Program-made: the position numbers and the translations under genes | Notes under the pieces: model-generated | Told to the model about the DNA's origin: nothing | Databases searched by the model: none | What the model saw: the letters and a program-made list of their open reading frames with translations, nothing else | Shown here: piece after piece, positions 6,827 through 12,758 of the stretch | Layout: every line of letters starts with the position of its first letter | How positions within the stretch are numbered: the stretch's first letter is position 1 | Assembly: GCA_021817625.1 (NCBI GenBank) | Contig: JAKASY010000009.1 | Coordinates: forward strand, 1-12,758 | DNA: 12,758 nt | DNA from: Bacillota bacterium | GTDB lineage: Bacteria; Bacillota_E; JAJZYS01; JAILZS01 | Reading direction: 5' to 3'

Positions 6827-8125
6827 ATGCGGATCATGCTCACCGGCACTAGGGGCCGCGTCGTGCGCGCCGTGGCGACCGCGGCGGCGATCGTCGCGGT
6901 CGGCCTTGGCCTGGCGACGCTCCTTCACGTCGGGCCAGTTGGCGCGACGACCAGCTTCTCGCTGCCGCGCGCGGCCGTGGCCGCCGAGGCTCAGGACGGC
7001 ATGACGCCGATCTCGGGCATGACGGCCCCGCCCATCACCCTCGTCGATCAGCACGGCCGGCCCTTCTCGCTGCGGAGCCTGCGCGACCGGGCGGTCGTCC
7101 TTACCTTCCTCGACCCGGTGTGCTGGGTCGAGTGCCCGCTCCAGGCCCAGGAGATGAGGCTCAGCCTGCGCTACCTGCCGGCCTCGGCACGCTCCCGCGT
7201 CGCCCTCGTGGCGGTGGCCGCGAACAGCGTGGTGCACTCGCTCGCGGCGGTGCGCGCCTTCAACCGCACCGAGGGCCTCACCGGCCTTCCCAACTGGTAC
7301 TTCGTGACCTCGCCCTCGCTCGCCACGCTGTCGAGGGTCTGGCGCTCGTACTACGTGTCGGTGTCGGCGCCGCGCGACGGCATGGTCGACCACACCCTCG
7401 CGTTCTACCTGATCGCGCCGGGCGGCCAGGTGCGCTACCTGAGCCAGCCGTCCGACACGACCGCGGCCTTCGTGGGCACGGCGGAGCTCCTGGCCGCGTA
7501 CACAGGCAGGATCCTCGGGGTCGTGCCGGCCTTCCCGTCCGCGGGCCCCTCCGCCTCGCGCGTGCTGCCGAGCTTCTCGACGCCCACGGCGCTCCAGTCG
7601 AAGGCCTCGCTCGGCGTCACCATGCGCTCGGCCACGCACGGCTGGCGGGTGGTGTGGCGACAGGGCTACGAGGTGCTCGAGCGTACCACGGACGCCGGGC
7701 ACACGTGGCGCGACGTGAGCCCGGCCGGCGTGACCAAGCACGGCGGCCTCTACGCGGCGTACGGCGCGGGTGGGCAGGCGTGGGTCGTCGTCCTGCCCTG
7801 GGGCTACAGCCACACGCCGGTCACGTTCTACACGGACGACTGGGGGACGACCTGGCGCTACACGGGCGTGTGGCCGGACGGCACGCTGGACGGCCGCGTC
7901 GCGCGCCCGCTCGCGGCATCGGGCGCAAGCGCGTTTTGGCTCACGACGGCTGGCCTGTTCGAGGCCCGACGCGGCGGCGCCTGGCGCAGGGTGGCGGCCC
8001 TGCCCGGCGGCATCCCCGCCGGGGCCAGCCTGCGGGCGCTCGGCGCGGGGAGCGCGGAGCTCACGGGCGCGGCGGCGGGCCTCGTGTGGCACGCGCGCGC
8101 GGGCTGGCGGGCGCTGGGCCCGTGA
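6827..8125 (+). CDS. SCO1/SenC-type copper-binding protein fused to a C-terminal Asp-box domain
   Basis: The 432-aa protein has an N-terminal signal anchor (about 12-35) that places the rest outside the cytoplasm. It is followed by a Met-containing linker (GMTPISGM, 58-65) and a thioredoxin-fold SCO domain (about 67-228). The SCO copper site is complete: Cys99 and Cys103 in LDPVCWVECPL (95-105), and His189 in VDHTLAFYLI (187-196). SCO proteins deliver copper to, or reduce, the CuA site of cytochrome oxidase subunit II. Typical SCO proteins end near residue 230. Here about 200 residues follow, with two Asp boxes, TTDAGHTW (287-294) and TDDWGTTW (336-343), and a weaker Trp-containing strand near 372-388, as in Ycf48/BNR beta-propeller blades. 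ATG 6827 is chosen over 6836 because GGGAG lies 7 nt upstream of it. It lies between membrane protein A and ctaG, in one operon. Confidence 0.88.
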   Translation: MRIMLTGTRGRVVRAVATAAAIVAVGLGLATLLHVGPVGATTSFSLPRAAVAAEAQDGMTPISGMTAPPITLVDQHGRPFSLRSLRDRAVVLTFLDPVCWVECPLQAQEMRLSLRYLPASARSRVALVAVAANSVVHSLAAVRAFNRTEGLTGLPNWYFVTSPSLATLSRVWRSYYVSVSAPRDGMVDHTLAFYLIAPGGQVRYLSQPSDTTAAFVGTAELLAAYTGRILGVVPAFPSAGPSASRVLPSFSTPTALQSKASLGVTMRSATHGWRVVWRQGYEVLERTTDAGHTWRDVSPAGVTKHGGLYAAYGAGGQAWVVVLPWGYSHTPVTFYTDDWGTTWRYTGVWPDGTLDGRVARPLAASGASAFWLTTAGLFEARRGGAWRRVAALPGGIPAGASLRALGAGSAELTGAAAGLVWHARAGWRALGP

Positions 8126-8149
8126 GCCGCCCTACCGGCCAGATGAAGC

Positions 8150-8155
8150 GGGAGG
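8150..8155 (+). promoter_or_regulatory. Ribosome binding site setting a TTG start for ctaG
   Basis: GGGAGG lies 7 nt before TTG 8163. No in-frame ATG or GTG lies between the SCO stop at 8125 and the first membrane segment, so this site fixes the rare start codon. Confidence 0.65.
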
Positions 8156-8162
8156 CGATGGC

Positions 8163-9059
8163 TTGAGCGCGATACCTGTCCACCTCGCCCTCGGCGCCTC
8201 GACGCAGGGCCTACCGAGCCTGCCGGCCGCCGTCTGGATCACGCCGGGCGTCCTGATCGGCGTCGTGCTCTTCGGCCTCGCCTACGTGGTGGCGATGTGG
8301 GCGCCGGTCATCCGTGACCTGCCCGGCGTCCAGCCGCCGACGACGGGCCAGGTCCTGTACTTCGTCGGCGCCCTCTTCTCCCTCTACGTCTCCCTGGGGA
8401 GCCCCGTAGGCGTGCTCGCCATGGGCTACCTGTTCACGGCCCACATGTTCCAGCACATGATCGCCGCGCTCGCCGTGCCGCCGCTCCTGATCAAGGGGCT
8501 GCCGCCGTGGGTCTGGCGCCTCCTTCTCCGGCCGCGCCCGGTCCGCCGCGTGTTCGCCTATCTGGTGCGACCCGTTCAGGCCATCCTGCTGTTCAACACG
8601 GTCTTCGCCGTGATGATCCTGCCGTCGATCATCCTGGCCATGGTGCAGTCGATGACCACCATGGTCCTCTGGCACCTGGGCCTGGTGGTGGCCGGCATCT
8701 TCATGTGGTGGCCGCTCCTGAGCCCGCTCGCCGAAATCCCGCGCCTGCACCCGGGCCTGCAGACGCTCTACCTGTTCGCCGACGGCCTTCCCATGCTTCT
8801 CCCGTTCGTCCTGGTGACGCTCGACAACCACCCGCTCTACGCGCTCGCCTACGCAGGCGCGCCGCGCATCCTCGGCCTCAGCCTGGTGGCCGACCAGAAC
8901 CTGGGCGGCGCCCTCTGCCTCGTGCTGGTCCACACCGTGTACGGCTCCATGCTGTTCGCCCGATTCAGGGACTGGGCGCGCATGGAGCCGTCGATCGACC
9001 CGGACGTGGCCGACAGCGCGGCCAGCAAGCGGAGCCGCTTCGTCGTCGTGCGCCCCTGA
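8163..9059 (+). CDS. ctaG: Cytochrome c oxidase assembly factor CtaG (caa3-type, integral membrane)
   Basis: This 298-aa protein has about seven membrane segments (roughly 25-47, 63-80, 84-110, 138-160, 166-187, 202-220, 246-266), matching the Caa3_CtaG family known from Bacillus and actinobacteria. The hallmark is the His-rich segment AHMFQHMIAALAVPPLL (93-109), with His94 and His98. HLGLVVAGIFMWWPL (171-185) and TLDNHPLYAL (219-228) are also typical. CtaG is needed for assembly or copper loading of caa3-type cytochrome oxidase; it is unrelated to the Cox11-type CtaG of proteobacteria. The start is TTG at 8163, with GGGAGG 7 nt upstream. It is the last gene of the plus-strand operon, 37 nt after the SCO gene. 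Its stop is 11 bp from that of the convergent membrane protein B. No oxidase subunit gene is visible here. Confidence 0.92.
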   Translation: MSAIPVHLALGASTQGLPSLPAAVWITPGVLIGVVLFGLAYVVAMWAPVIRDLPGVQPPTTGQVLYFVGALFSLYVSLGSPVGVLAMGYLFTAHMFQHMIAALAVPPLLIKGLPPWVWRLLLRPRPVRRVFAYLVRPVQAILLFNTVFAVMILPSIILAMVQSMTTMVLWHLGLVVAGIFMWWPLLSPLAEIPRLHPGLQTLYLFADGLPMLLPFVLVTLDNHPLYALAYAGAPRILGLSLVADQNLGGALCLVLVHTVYGSMLFARFRDWARMEPSIDPDVADSAASKRSRFVVVRP

Positions 9060-9070
9060 CCTGCGGCGGG

Positions 9071-10051
9071 TCAGGCTGGCTGCTCGGAGCCCGCGCCGCG
9101 GCCAGCCTCCGCGCGTGAGCGCGCGCGCAGCCAGGCCAGGAAGAGCGGGAGCAGCAGCACCGCCCACGCGGGCCCGCTGTTCGGGTCGGTCGTCACGAGG
9201 CCCGGCATGGCGCCGAAGTTCTCCCCGATCCACCACACGAACAGCACCCAAAGGCCAGCCAGGGCGTAGAGCGCGGGGCCGTCGCGGCGCAGGAGCAGCC
9301 CCAGGCCGACGGTGAGCATCACCGCGACGAAAAGCGCGTTCCACGCGGCGTTGTGCGCGGCGGTCGAGGCGACGACCCAGGCGATCGGCCGCACCCACGG
9401 CCCCTGGCGTGTCAGCACCTGGACGCTGTAGAAGCTCTGGGACAGCCCTCCCGCCCAGTGGGCCGGCGCGCTTTGGATGAGGGCGCCGAGCACCCACAGC
9501 CCGCCGGTCACGCGCCTCAGACGGCTGAGGGTGCGCTCGCCCAGCACGCGGCCCGCCGGGAGGGCGATCCAGGCGCCGAGCAGGTAGAGGAGCACGGCGC
9601 CCGGTCCGCCGTTGACGAACGTGATCCCGCCGTTCCAGAAGCCGGCCAGGCCGCCCAGCCACTCGCCTATCGCCCAGATGGCCACGGCGGCGGGCATGGA
9701 GGCGTACAGGCCGAGGCGCCCCAGCCGCCGCTGCGGGCCCAGGAGGACGAGGGCGCCGATCCCGGCCTGCACGATCCCGAGGGTGAGCGAGAACGCCTCG
9801 GTCAGGCCGTGCCGATAGATGAAGTTGATGAGGGCGTCGACGGCGCTGATCAGCCAAACCGGCTGCCCCCAGCCGCCCATCCCGAGGATCATCAGGGTGT
9901 CGTAGCCCCGAAAGGGCATGAACTGCAGGGCACCGTCGACCAGCCACAGGACGCCGAAGCCGACGCACAGGATGCGCCTCGTGCGCGCGTCCTCCCCCGC
10001 CGTTCGCGCCTCCCTCCGCCGAGCGCCTCGCGCCGCTCCTCTCTCGGTCAT
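9071..10051 (-). CDS. Multi-spanning membrane protein B, paralogue of protein A
   Basis: A 326-aa hydrophobic protein with about eight membrane segments after a basic, cytoplasm-like N-terminus (residues 1-27). I cannot assign a named family. It aligns along its length with the protein at 5728-6825. LWLVDGALQFMP (35-46) corresponds to LWTLDAILQAQP, AIWAIGEWLG (124-133) to AVWCMGEAFG, HNAAWNA (233-239) to HPDAWNA, and VWWIGENFG (272-280) followed by TTDPNSG (287-293) to VWYFGQDFG followed by GTDPNTG. It is also internally duplicated: LWVLGALIQSAP (185-196) repeats the first motif. I prefer ATG 10051. A longer form from GTG 10075 exists, with GGGAGG 12 nt upstream, but that site is buried in a hairpin. 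It faces ctaG tail to tail. A role with SCO and CtaG in copper or oxidase biogenesis is inference from position. Confidence 0.78.
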   Translation of the reverse strand: MTERGAARGARRREARTAGEDARTRRILCVGFGVLWLVDGALQFMPFRGYDTLMILGMGGWGQPVWLISAVDALINFIYRHGLTEAFSLTLGIVQAGIGALVLLGPQRRLGRLGLYASMPAAVAIWAIGEWLGGLAGFWNGGITFVNGGPGAVLLYLLGAWIALPAGRVLGERTLSRLRRVTGGLWVLGALIQSAPAHWAGGLSQSFYSVQVLTRQGPWVRPIAWVVASTAAHNAAWNALFVAVMLTVGLGLLLRRDGPALYALAGLWVLFVWWIGENFGAMPGLVTTDPNSGPAWAVLLLPLFLAWLRARSRAEAGRGAGSEQPA

Positions 10052-10078
10052 CGTAGCAGACGCGCGGCCCCGCACGCG

Positions 10079-10112
10079 CGCGGCGGGCCTCCCGAAAGGG
10101 CGGCCCGCCGCG
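10079..10112 (-). terminator. Strong GC hairpin after the SPW gene (possible terminator or RBS-masking stem)
   Basis: Eleven base pairs (10079-10089 with 10102-10112), one T-C mismatch, three more pairs and a four-base loop (GAAA on the plus strand) form one long hairpin just downstream of the SPW-repeat gene. There is no T tract on either side, so it is not a classical rho-independent terminator. Its minus-strand 3' arm contains the GGGAGG that could serve GTG 10075 of the next gene. Confidence 0.5.
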
Positions 10113-10125
10113 ACGCTATCGGCGC

Positions 10126-10512
10126 TCAGGCGCTCTTCGACCCGGGCGTCGAAACGGTGCCCGAGCCGCCTCCCGTCTCGCCGGTGTCAAGCGCCGACCA
10201 GAGTCCGAGGCCGACGCCGAGGACCAGCCCCACCCCGGCCGTGAGCCACGTCTCCACAGCGTTGCCCGTGAAGCCCAGCACCCACGGCGAAACCGCGAGC
10301 GCGGCGCCGAAGAGGGCGACCATCCAGCCCCGCCACAGGTCCTCGGCCGGCCGGTCGAGGGCCGTCCAGATTGCTGCCAGGAACATCAGGGCACCAAGGA
10401 CGACGAAGGCCGCTTCGACGTTCCCCGTGGCGTTGAAGACGAACGTCTGGATGATGATCCAGGCACCGGCTGCGGCCGAGAGCCACGAACGCCACGTCAT
10501 GTTGCTGCCCAC
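10126..10512 (-). CDS. SPW-repeat small integral membrane protein
   Basis: This 128-aa protein has four membrane segments (about 10-26, 33-51, 65-81, 87-106). The second pair carries the SPW signature: WRGWMVALFGAALAVSPWVL (60-79), followed by GFTGN. The first pair is a degenerate copy (WRSWLSAAAGAW, 7-18) in which the Ser-Pro-Trp is lost. SPW-repeat proteins are widespread in bacteria and archaea and have no established function. The tail (107-128) is Gly/Ser/Thr-rich and polar. I chose GTG 10512 because AAAGGAGG lies 7 nt upstream (10520-10527); the in-frame ATG at 10500 would be 19 nt from that site. It stands upstream of membrane protein B on the same strand, separated from it by a strong hairpin. 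Confidence 0.85.
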   Translation of the reverse strand: MGSNMTWRSWLSAAAGAWIIIQTFVFNATGNVEAAFVVLGALMFLAAIWTALDRPAEDLWRGWMVALFGAALAVSPWVLGFTGNAVETWLTAGVGLVLGVGLGLWSALDTGETGGGSGTVSTPGSKSA

Positions 10513-10519
10513 GCTGCCG

Positions 10520-10527
10520 CCTCCTTT
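10520..10527 (-). promoter_or_regulatory. Ribosome binding site setting the GTG start of the SPW gene
   Basis: AAAGGAGG on the minus strand lies 7 nt before GTG 10512 and 19 nt before the in-frame ATG 10500, favouring the GTG. Confidence 0.6.
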
Positions 10528-10598
10528 GTGCGATAGCGCCGGCGACCAAGCGGCCGCCGACGCTGGGCGCCTGGGCTCGAAAGCCCGCCGCCAGACCC

Positions 10599-10626
10599 AT
10601 CGTAAGACCGTGGCGGCCGGCAACAA
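10599..10626 (-). promoter_or_regulatory. Candidate promoter of the SPW-repeat gene
   Basis: On the minus strand, TTGTTG (10621-10626), a 16-nt spacer and TACGAT (10599-10604) resemble a sigma-A promoter, giving a leader of about 80 nt. Within that leader, 10573-10586 forms GGGCT-TTCG-AGCCC, a small hairpin. The rest of the 228-bp stretch between pxpA and the SPW gene shows no gene; it has one tandem pair of GAGCCCCC (10700-10715). Confidence 0.3.
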
Positions 10627-10740
10627 GGGCCGTTCAGACCGCGCGGGCACGCACACGGACGAGGCCGTACGGACCGACCTGCGTCACGCCGCCAGGCCCG
10701 AGCCCCCGAGCCCCCGGGTCGATCGGCGCGCCCTCCCCGG

Positions 10741-11523
10741 TCAGGGCGCGCCCGCGTCGGCCGCCGACGGGAAGGGCCGCACGGCCACGCCCGCGGCCTC
10801 CAGCGCCGCGCGCACCGTCTCGGCCAGGACCTCGGCCCCGGGCGTGTCGCCGTGGATGCAGATGGTGTCGGCCCCGACCGCGACGTCGGCGCCCTCGGCG
10901 CTCGACACCATGCCCTCGCGCACGAGGCGCACGGCGCGCGCGGCCACGGCCGCCGGGTCGTCGATCACGCTGCCCGCCTCGGCGCGCGGCACGAGCGTGC
11001 CATCGGCGCGGTAGGCGCGGTCGGCAAACGCCTCGCGCGCCACGGCCAGGCCCGCGACCGCCGCCGACGCCGCCATCGCGCTCCCGGGCGCGGCCACGAG
11101 GACGAGCGGCGCGCCGAACCGCCGCACGCCCTCGACCAGGGCCTGCGCCACCGCCGGGTCCCGCTCCCCCTGGTTGTAGAGCGCGCCGTGCGCCTTCACG
11201 TGCCGAAGCGATACGCCGGCCTCGCGGCAGAACGCGCTCAGCGCGCCGATCTGGTACAGGACGTCCGTGGCGATCTCCTCGAACGTCATGCGCATTGCCC
11301 GCCGGCCGAAGCCCTCGCGGTCGGGATAGCCCACGTGCGCGCCGACGCCGACGCCGGCCGCCTTGGCAAGGGCCACGGTCTCCCGCATGATGCGCGGGTC
11401 GCCGGCGTGAAAGGCGCACGCAACGTTGGCCGACGTCACGTAGCGCAGGAGGGCCTCGGTGGGCGCGCCGAGGCGGTACGGCCCGAACGACTCCCCCATA
11501 TCGCTGTTGAGGTCGACCTGCAT
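10741..11523 (-). CDS. pxpA: 5-oxoprolinase subunit A (LamB/YcsF family)
   Basis: PxpA works with PxpB and PxpC in the cytoplasm in ATP-dependent opening of 5-oxoproline to glutamate. The 260-aa protein is the normal family length. It shows the family's motifs in order: VDLNSDMGESFGPY (3-16), TSANVACAFHAGDP (30-43), GAHVGYPDREGFGRR (61-75), VKAHGALYNQGERD (108-121), REAFADRAYRADG (163-175) and ICIHGDTPGA (221-230). Conserved Asp, His and Glu residues typical of this TIM-barrel-like metal-dependent family are retained. The start ATG at 11523 shares one base with the stop of the HAD gene (TGATG), which suggests translational coupling; a GTG immediately upstream (11526) is an alternative, and GGGGGAGG precedes both. 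Unusually, no pxpB or pxpC follows: 228 bp without a gene and then the SPW gene come next. Confidence 0.93.
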   Translation of the reverse strand: MQVDLNSDMGESFGPYRLGAPTEALLRYVTSANVACAFHAGDPRIMRETVALAKAAGVGVGAHVGYPDREGFGRRAMRMTFEEIATDVLYQIGALSAFCREAGVSLRHVKAHGALYNQGERDPAVAQALVEGVRRFGAPLVLVAAPGSAMAASAAVAGLAVAREAFADRAYRADGTLVPRAEAGSVIDDPAAVAARAVRLVREGMVSSAEGADVAVGADTICIHGDTPGAEVLAETVRAALEAAGVAVRPFPSAADAGAP

Positions 11524-12263
11524 CACGGCACGCCTCCCCCCTCCTCGGCCACGGCCTCACCGGTCCCGGGCCGCTCCGACTCTGAAAGCCAGGCGTGGAG
11601 GCGCTCGTGCAGGAAGCCGAACGCCTCCTCGAGGCACGCCACCGTCAGGTCGGCCTGGCCACCCTCGGCCCTGGGCCACCGCACGTGCACCGTGGTCATG
11701 CCCATGGCCCGGGCCGGCAGGACGTCGTTCGCCAGGTTGTCGCCGACGCTGACCGCGCGCTCGGGGCCGATGCCGACGAGATGGTCGCGCACCGCGGCGG
11801 CGAAGCCGCTCGGCTTGCGCGCCTCCCCCTTGAGGTGGCCGCACAGGCGCCCGAGGCCGAGGTACAAGAGAAGCCGCACCGCGCTCTCCGCCTCGGAGTT
11901 CGTGAGCACGGCAACGCGCACGCGCGGGTCCAGGCCGAGCACGAACTCCTCGAGGCCGGGCGTGCGCTCGATCGGGATCTCGCCTCGGATGATCGCGTCG
12001 CGCACCGCGACGAACGCATCGTCGCGCGTCGGCCAGTCCAGCCCCGCCTCGCCGCCGAACGCGCTCAGGGCCGCCCACGCGTCGCGAAACGGCATGAACG
12101 GCCGCGGATCGCGGAGGAAGGCCTCGGCCTTGGCCGCGAGGGCCTCGCCGCGCCGACCGCCCGCGCGCGCCGCCATCGCCTGGGCGTAGGCGCGAAGGGG
12201 CGCGTCGCCGCGGTACATGGTGCCGTCCAGATCGAGGAACAGGGCCGCGCCAACCGGCCGCAT
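11523..12263 (-). CDS. HAD-superfamily hydrolase (phosphatase-like)
   Basis: A 246-aa cytoplasmic HAD hydrolase with all four motifs: I, FLDLDGTMYRGD (9-20), nucleophile Asp11 and acid/base Asp13; II, VAVLTNSEAES (117-127); III, Lys150 in ARKPSGF; IV, SVGDNLANDVLPARAMGM (172-189) with Asp175 and Asp180. The insert between motif I and motif II (about 20-115) is helical, as in the C1-cap subfamily of phosphoglycolate phosphatase, 2-haloacid dehalogenase and pyrophosphatase PpaX-like enzymes. The substrate cannot be told. ATG 12263 has AAGGGGTGG about 4 nt upstream. It lies 56 nt after the methyltransferase gene and overlaps pxpA by one base. The tail (about 228-246) is Gly/Glu-rich and probably disordered. 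Confidence 0.88.
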   Translation of the reverse strand: MRPVGAALFLDLDGTMYRGDAPLRAYAQAMAARAGGRRGEALAAKAEAFLRDPRPFMPFRDAWAALSAFGGEAGLDWPTRDDAFVAVRDAIIRGEIPIERTPGLEEFVLGLDPRVRVAVLTNSEAESAVRLLLYLGLGRLCGHLKGEARKPSGFAAAVRDHLVGIGPERAVSVGDNLANDVLPARAMGMTTVHVRWPRAEGGQADLTVACLEEAFGFLHERLHAWLSESERPGTGEAVAEEGGGVP

Positions 12264-12319
12264 CCGACCACCCCTTGGCTGACCGGTTCGCCATCACCGG
12301 CCCGTCCACCCGCCTCACG

Positions 12320-12758
12320 TCAGCGCGGCCGTCGCCCGGCGATCACGATGCGCTGCTTCACGAGCGACCAGCCGCCGCCAGCCTCGTCGCGCAGGCCGAG
12401 AGCGCCCGCCGCATCAGGCGGCGCGGCGGCGACAGCGGCGTCGACGCGCGCCTGGGCGTCCGGGTCGTCCACCGGGTAGAGCCAGCGCGCGCGGTCCTGG
12501 CGCTCGAGCCAGAGCTCGAGCTTCACCGCCTCGAAGCCCGCGGCCAGGAGCGCGTCATGCCACGCCTCCGGCGTGAGCGCCAGCCGGTGGGAGGCGTCGC
12601 GCAGCCGCTCGAGCGCGTTCTGGAGATCGCTTGCCCCGCCCGGCGGCGCCATGTCCGCCACGCACAGAAGGCCGCCGGGGACGAGCACGCGCCGCGCCTC
12701 CCGCAGGAACGCGGCCACGTCCTCGAAGTGGTGGGCCGCCCTGCGGCAGCTCACGCGC
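12320..12758 (-). CDS. Class I SAM-dependent methyltransferase (partial, N-terminus off the right edge)
   Basis: The visible 145 C-terminal residues match UbiE/Methyltransf_11-like enzymes. The stretch AAHHFEDVAAFLREARRVL followed by PGGLLCVADMAPPGG is the motif III region of the Rossmann fold, typically written HHF-x-D-x3-F-x2-E-x2-RVL-x-PGG. The SAM-binding motif I (GxGxG) must lie beyond base 12758. A GTG at 12754 is an in-frame codon but not the start, since the conserved R-V-[ST]-C-R segment reads straight through the window edge. The C-terminal half (WHDALLAAGFEAVKLELW and on) is the variable substrate-side region. It heads the run methyltransferase, HAD hydrolase, pxpA on this strand. 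The methyl acceptor is unknown. Confidence 0.88.
   Translation of the reverse strand, partial: RVSCRRAAHHFEDVAAFLREARRVLVPGGLLCVADMAPPGGASDLQNALERLRDASHRLALTPEAWHDALLAAGFEAVKLELWLERQDRARWLYPVDDPDAQARVDAAVAAAPPDAAGALGLRDEAGGGWSLVKQRIVIAGRRPR

Noticed and set aside
6617..8092. Open frame of about 490 codons antisense to the SCO gene
   Set aside because: The composition is Arg/His/Ala/Gly noise, while the plus-strand frame shows clear SCO and Asp-box motifs.
8211..9968. Long open frame of about 585 codons on the minus strand across ctaG and membrane protein B
   Set aside because: It runs antisense to ctaG and out of frame with protein B, and is Arg/Gly/His-rich with no motif; typical of the spurious frames of very GC-rich DNA.
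10700..10715. Tandem GAGCCCCC repeat as a functional repeat element
   Set aside because: Only two 8-base copies in C-rich DNA, so chance is enough to explain it.
9353..11014. Open frame of about 550 codons on the plus strand across protein B, the SPW gene and pxpA
   Set aside because: It is antisense to three recognisable genes and spans their intergenic regions, with no domain.
1..12758. CRISPR array, tRNA/rRNA, insertion sequence or phage genes
   Set aside because: I looked for regularly spaced repeats, tRNA-like arms, terminal inverted repeats with a transposase, and integrase motifs, and saw none.

Overview
This window is very GC-rich DNA (roughly 70-75 % G+C by eye). It has no tRNA, rRNA, CRISPR array, transposase or phage gene that I can see. 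Strong AGGAGG-type ribosome binding sites sit 6-9 nt before most starts, several starts are GTG or TTG, and the citrate synthase is CitZ-like. With the SCO and CtaG cytochrome-oxidase assembly genes this suggests an aerobic, high-GC bacterium. A high-GC member of the Bacillota is my best guess, but Actinomycetota or Chloroflexota cannot be excluded.

Layout, left to right. (1) Positions 1-2730, minus strand: citrate synthase, then a GT4 glycosyltransferase, then a DinB-family protein cut by the left edge, closely spaced like an operon. (2) Positions 2899-3732, plus strand: a two-domain hot-dog (MaoC-type) dehydratase, divergent from citrate synthase. A 308-bp gene-free stretch follows. (3) Positions 4041-5462, minus strand: an FAD-linked D-2-hydroxyacid dehydrogenase, with a 265-bp divergent regulatory region to its right. 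(4) Positions 5728-9059, plus strand, tightly packed: a multi-spanning membrane protein (A), a SCO copper protein fused to an Asp-box domain, and CtaG. (5) Positions 9071-10051, minus strand: a second membrane protein (B), a paralogue of A, facing ctaG tail to tail with 11 bp between them. (6) Positions 10126-10512, minus strand: a small SPW-repeat membrane protein. (7) Positions 10741-12758, minus strand: a SAM-dependent methyltransferase (cut by the right edge), a HAD phosphatase and PxpA (5-oxoprolinase subunit A). The last two overlap by one base.

The most interesting block is 5728-10051. SCO and CtaG are known copper-delivery and assembly factors for haem-copper oxidases. They are bracketed by two related membrane proteins that I cannot place in a named family. 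Each of these appears to be an internal tandem duplication of a roughly four-helix unit carrying a W-x2-G-[EQ]-x-[FL]-G signature. The SCO protein carries an unusual C-terminal extension with two Asp boxes, as in sialidase or Ycf48-type beta-propellers. Together these look like an extracytoplasmic copper or oxidase assembly module. No oxidase subunit gene lies in the window. The remaining genes are central or housekeeping metabolism: citrate synthesis, acyl-CoA hydration, 2-hydroxyacid oxidation and 5-oxoproline turnover.
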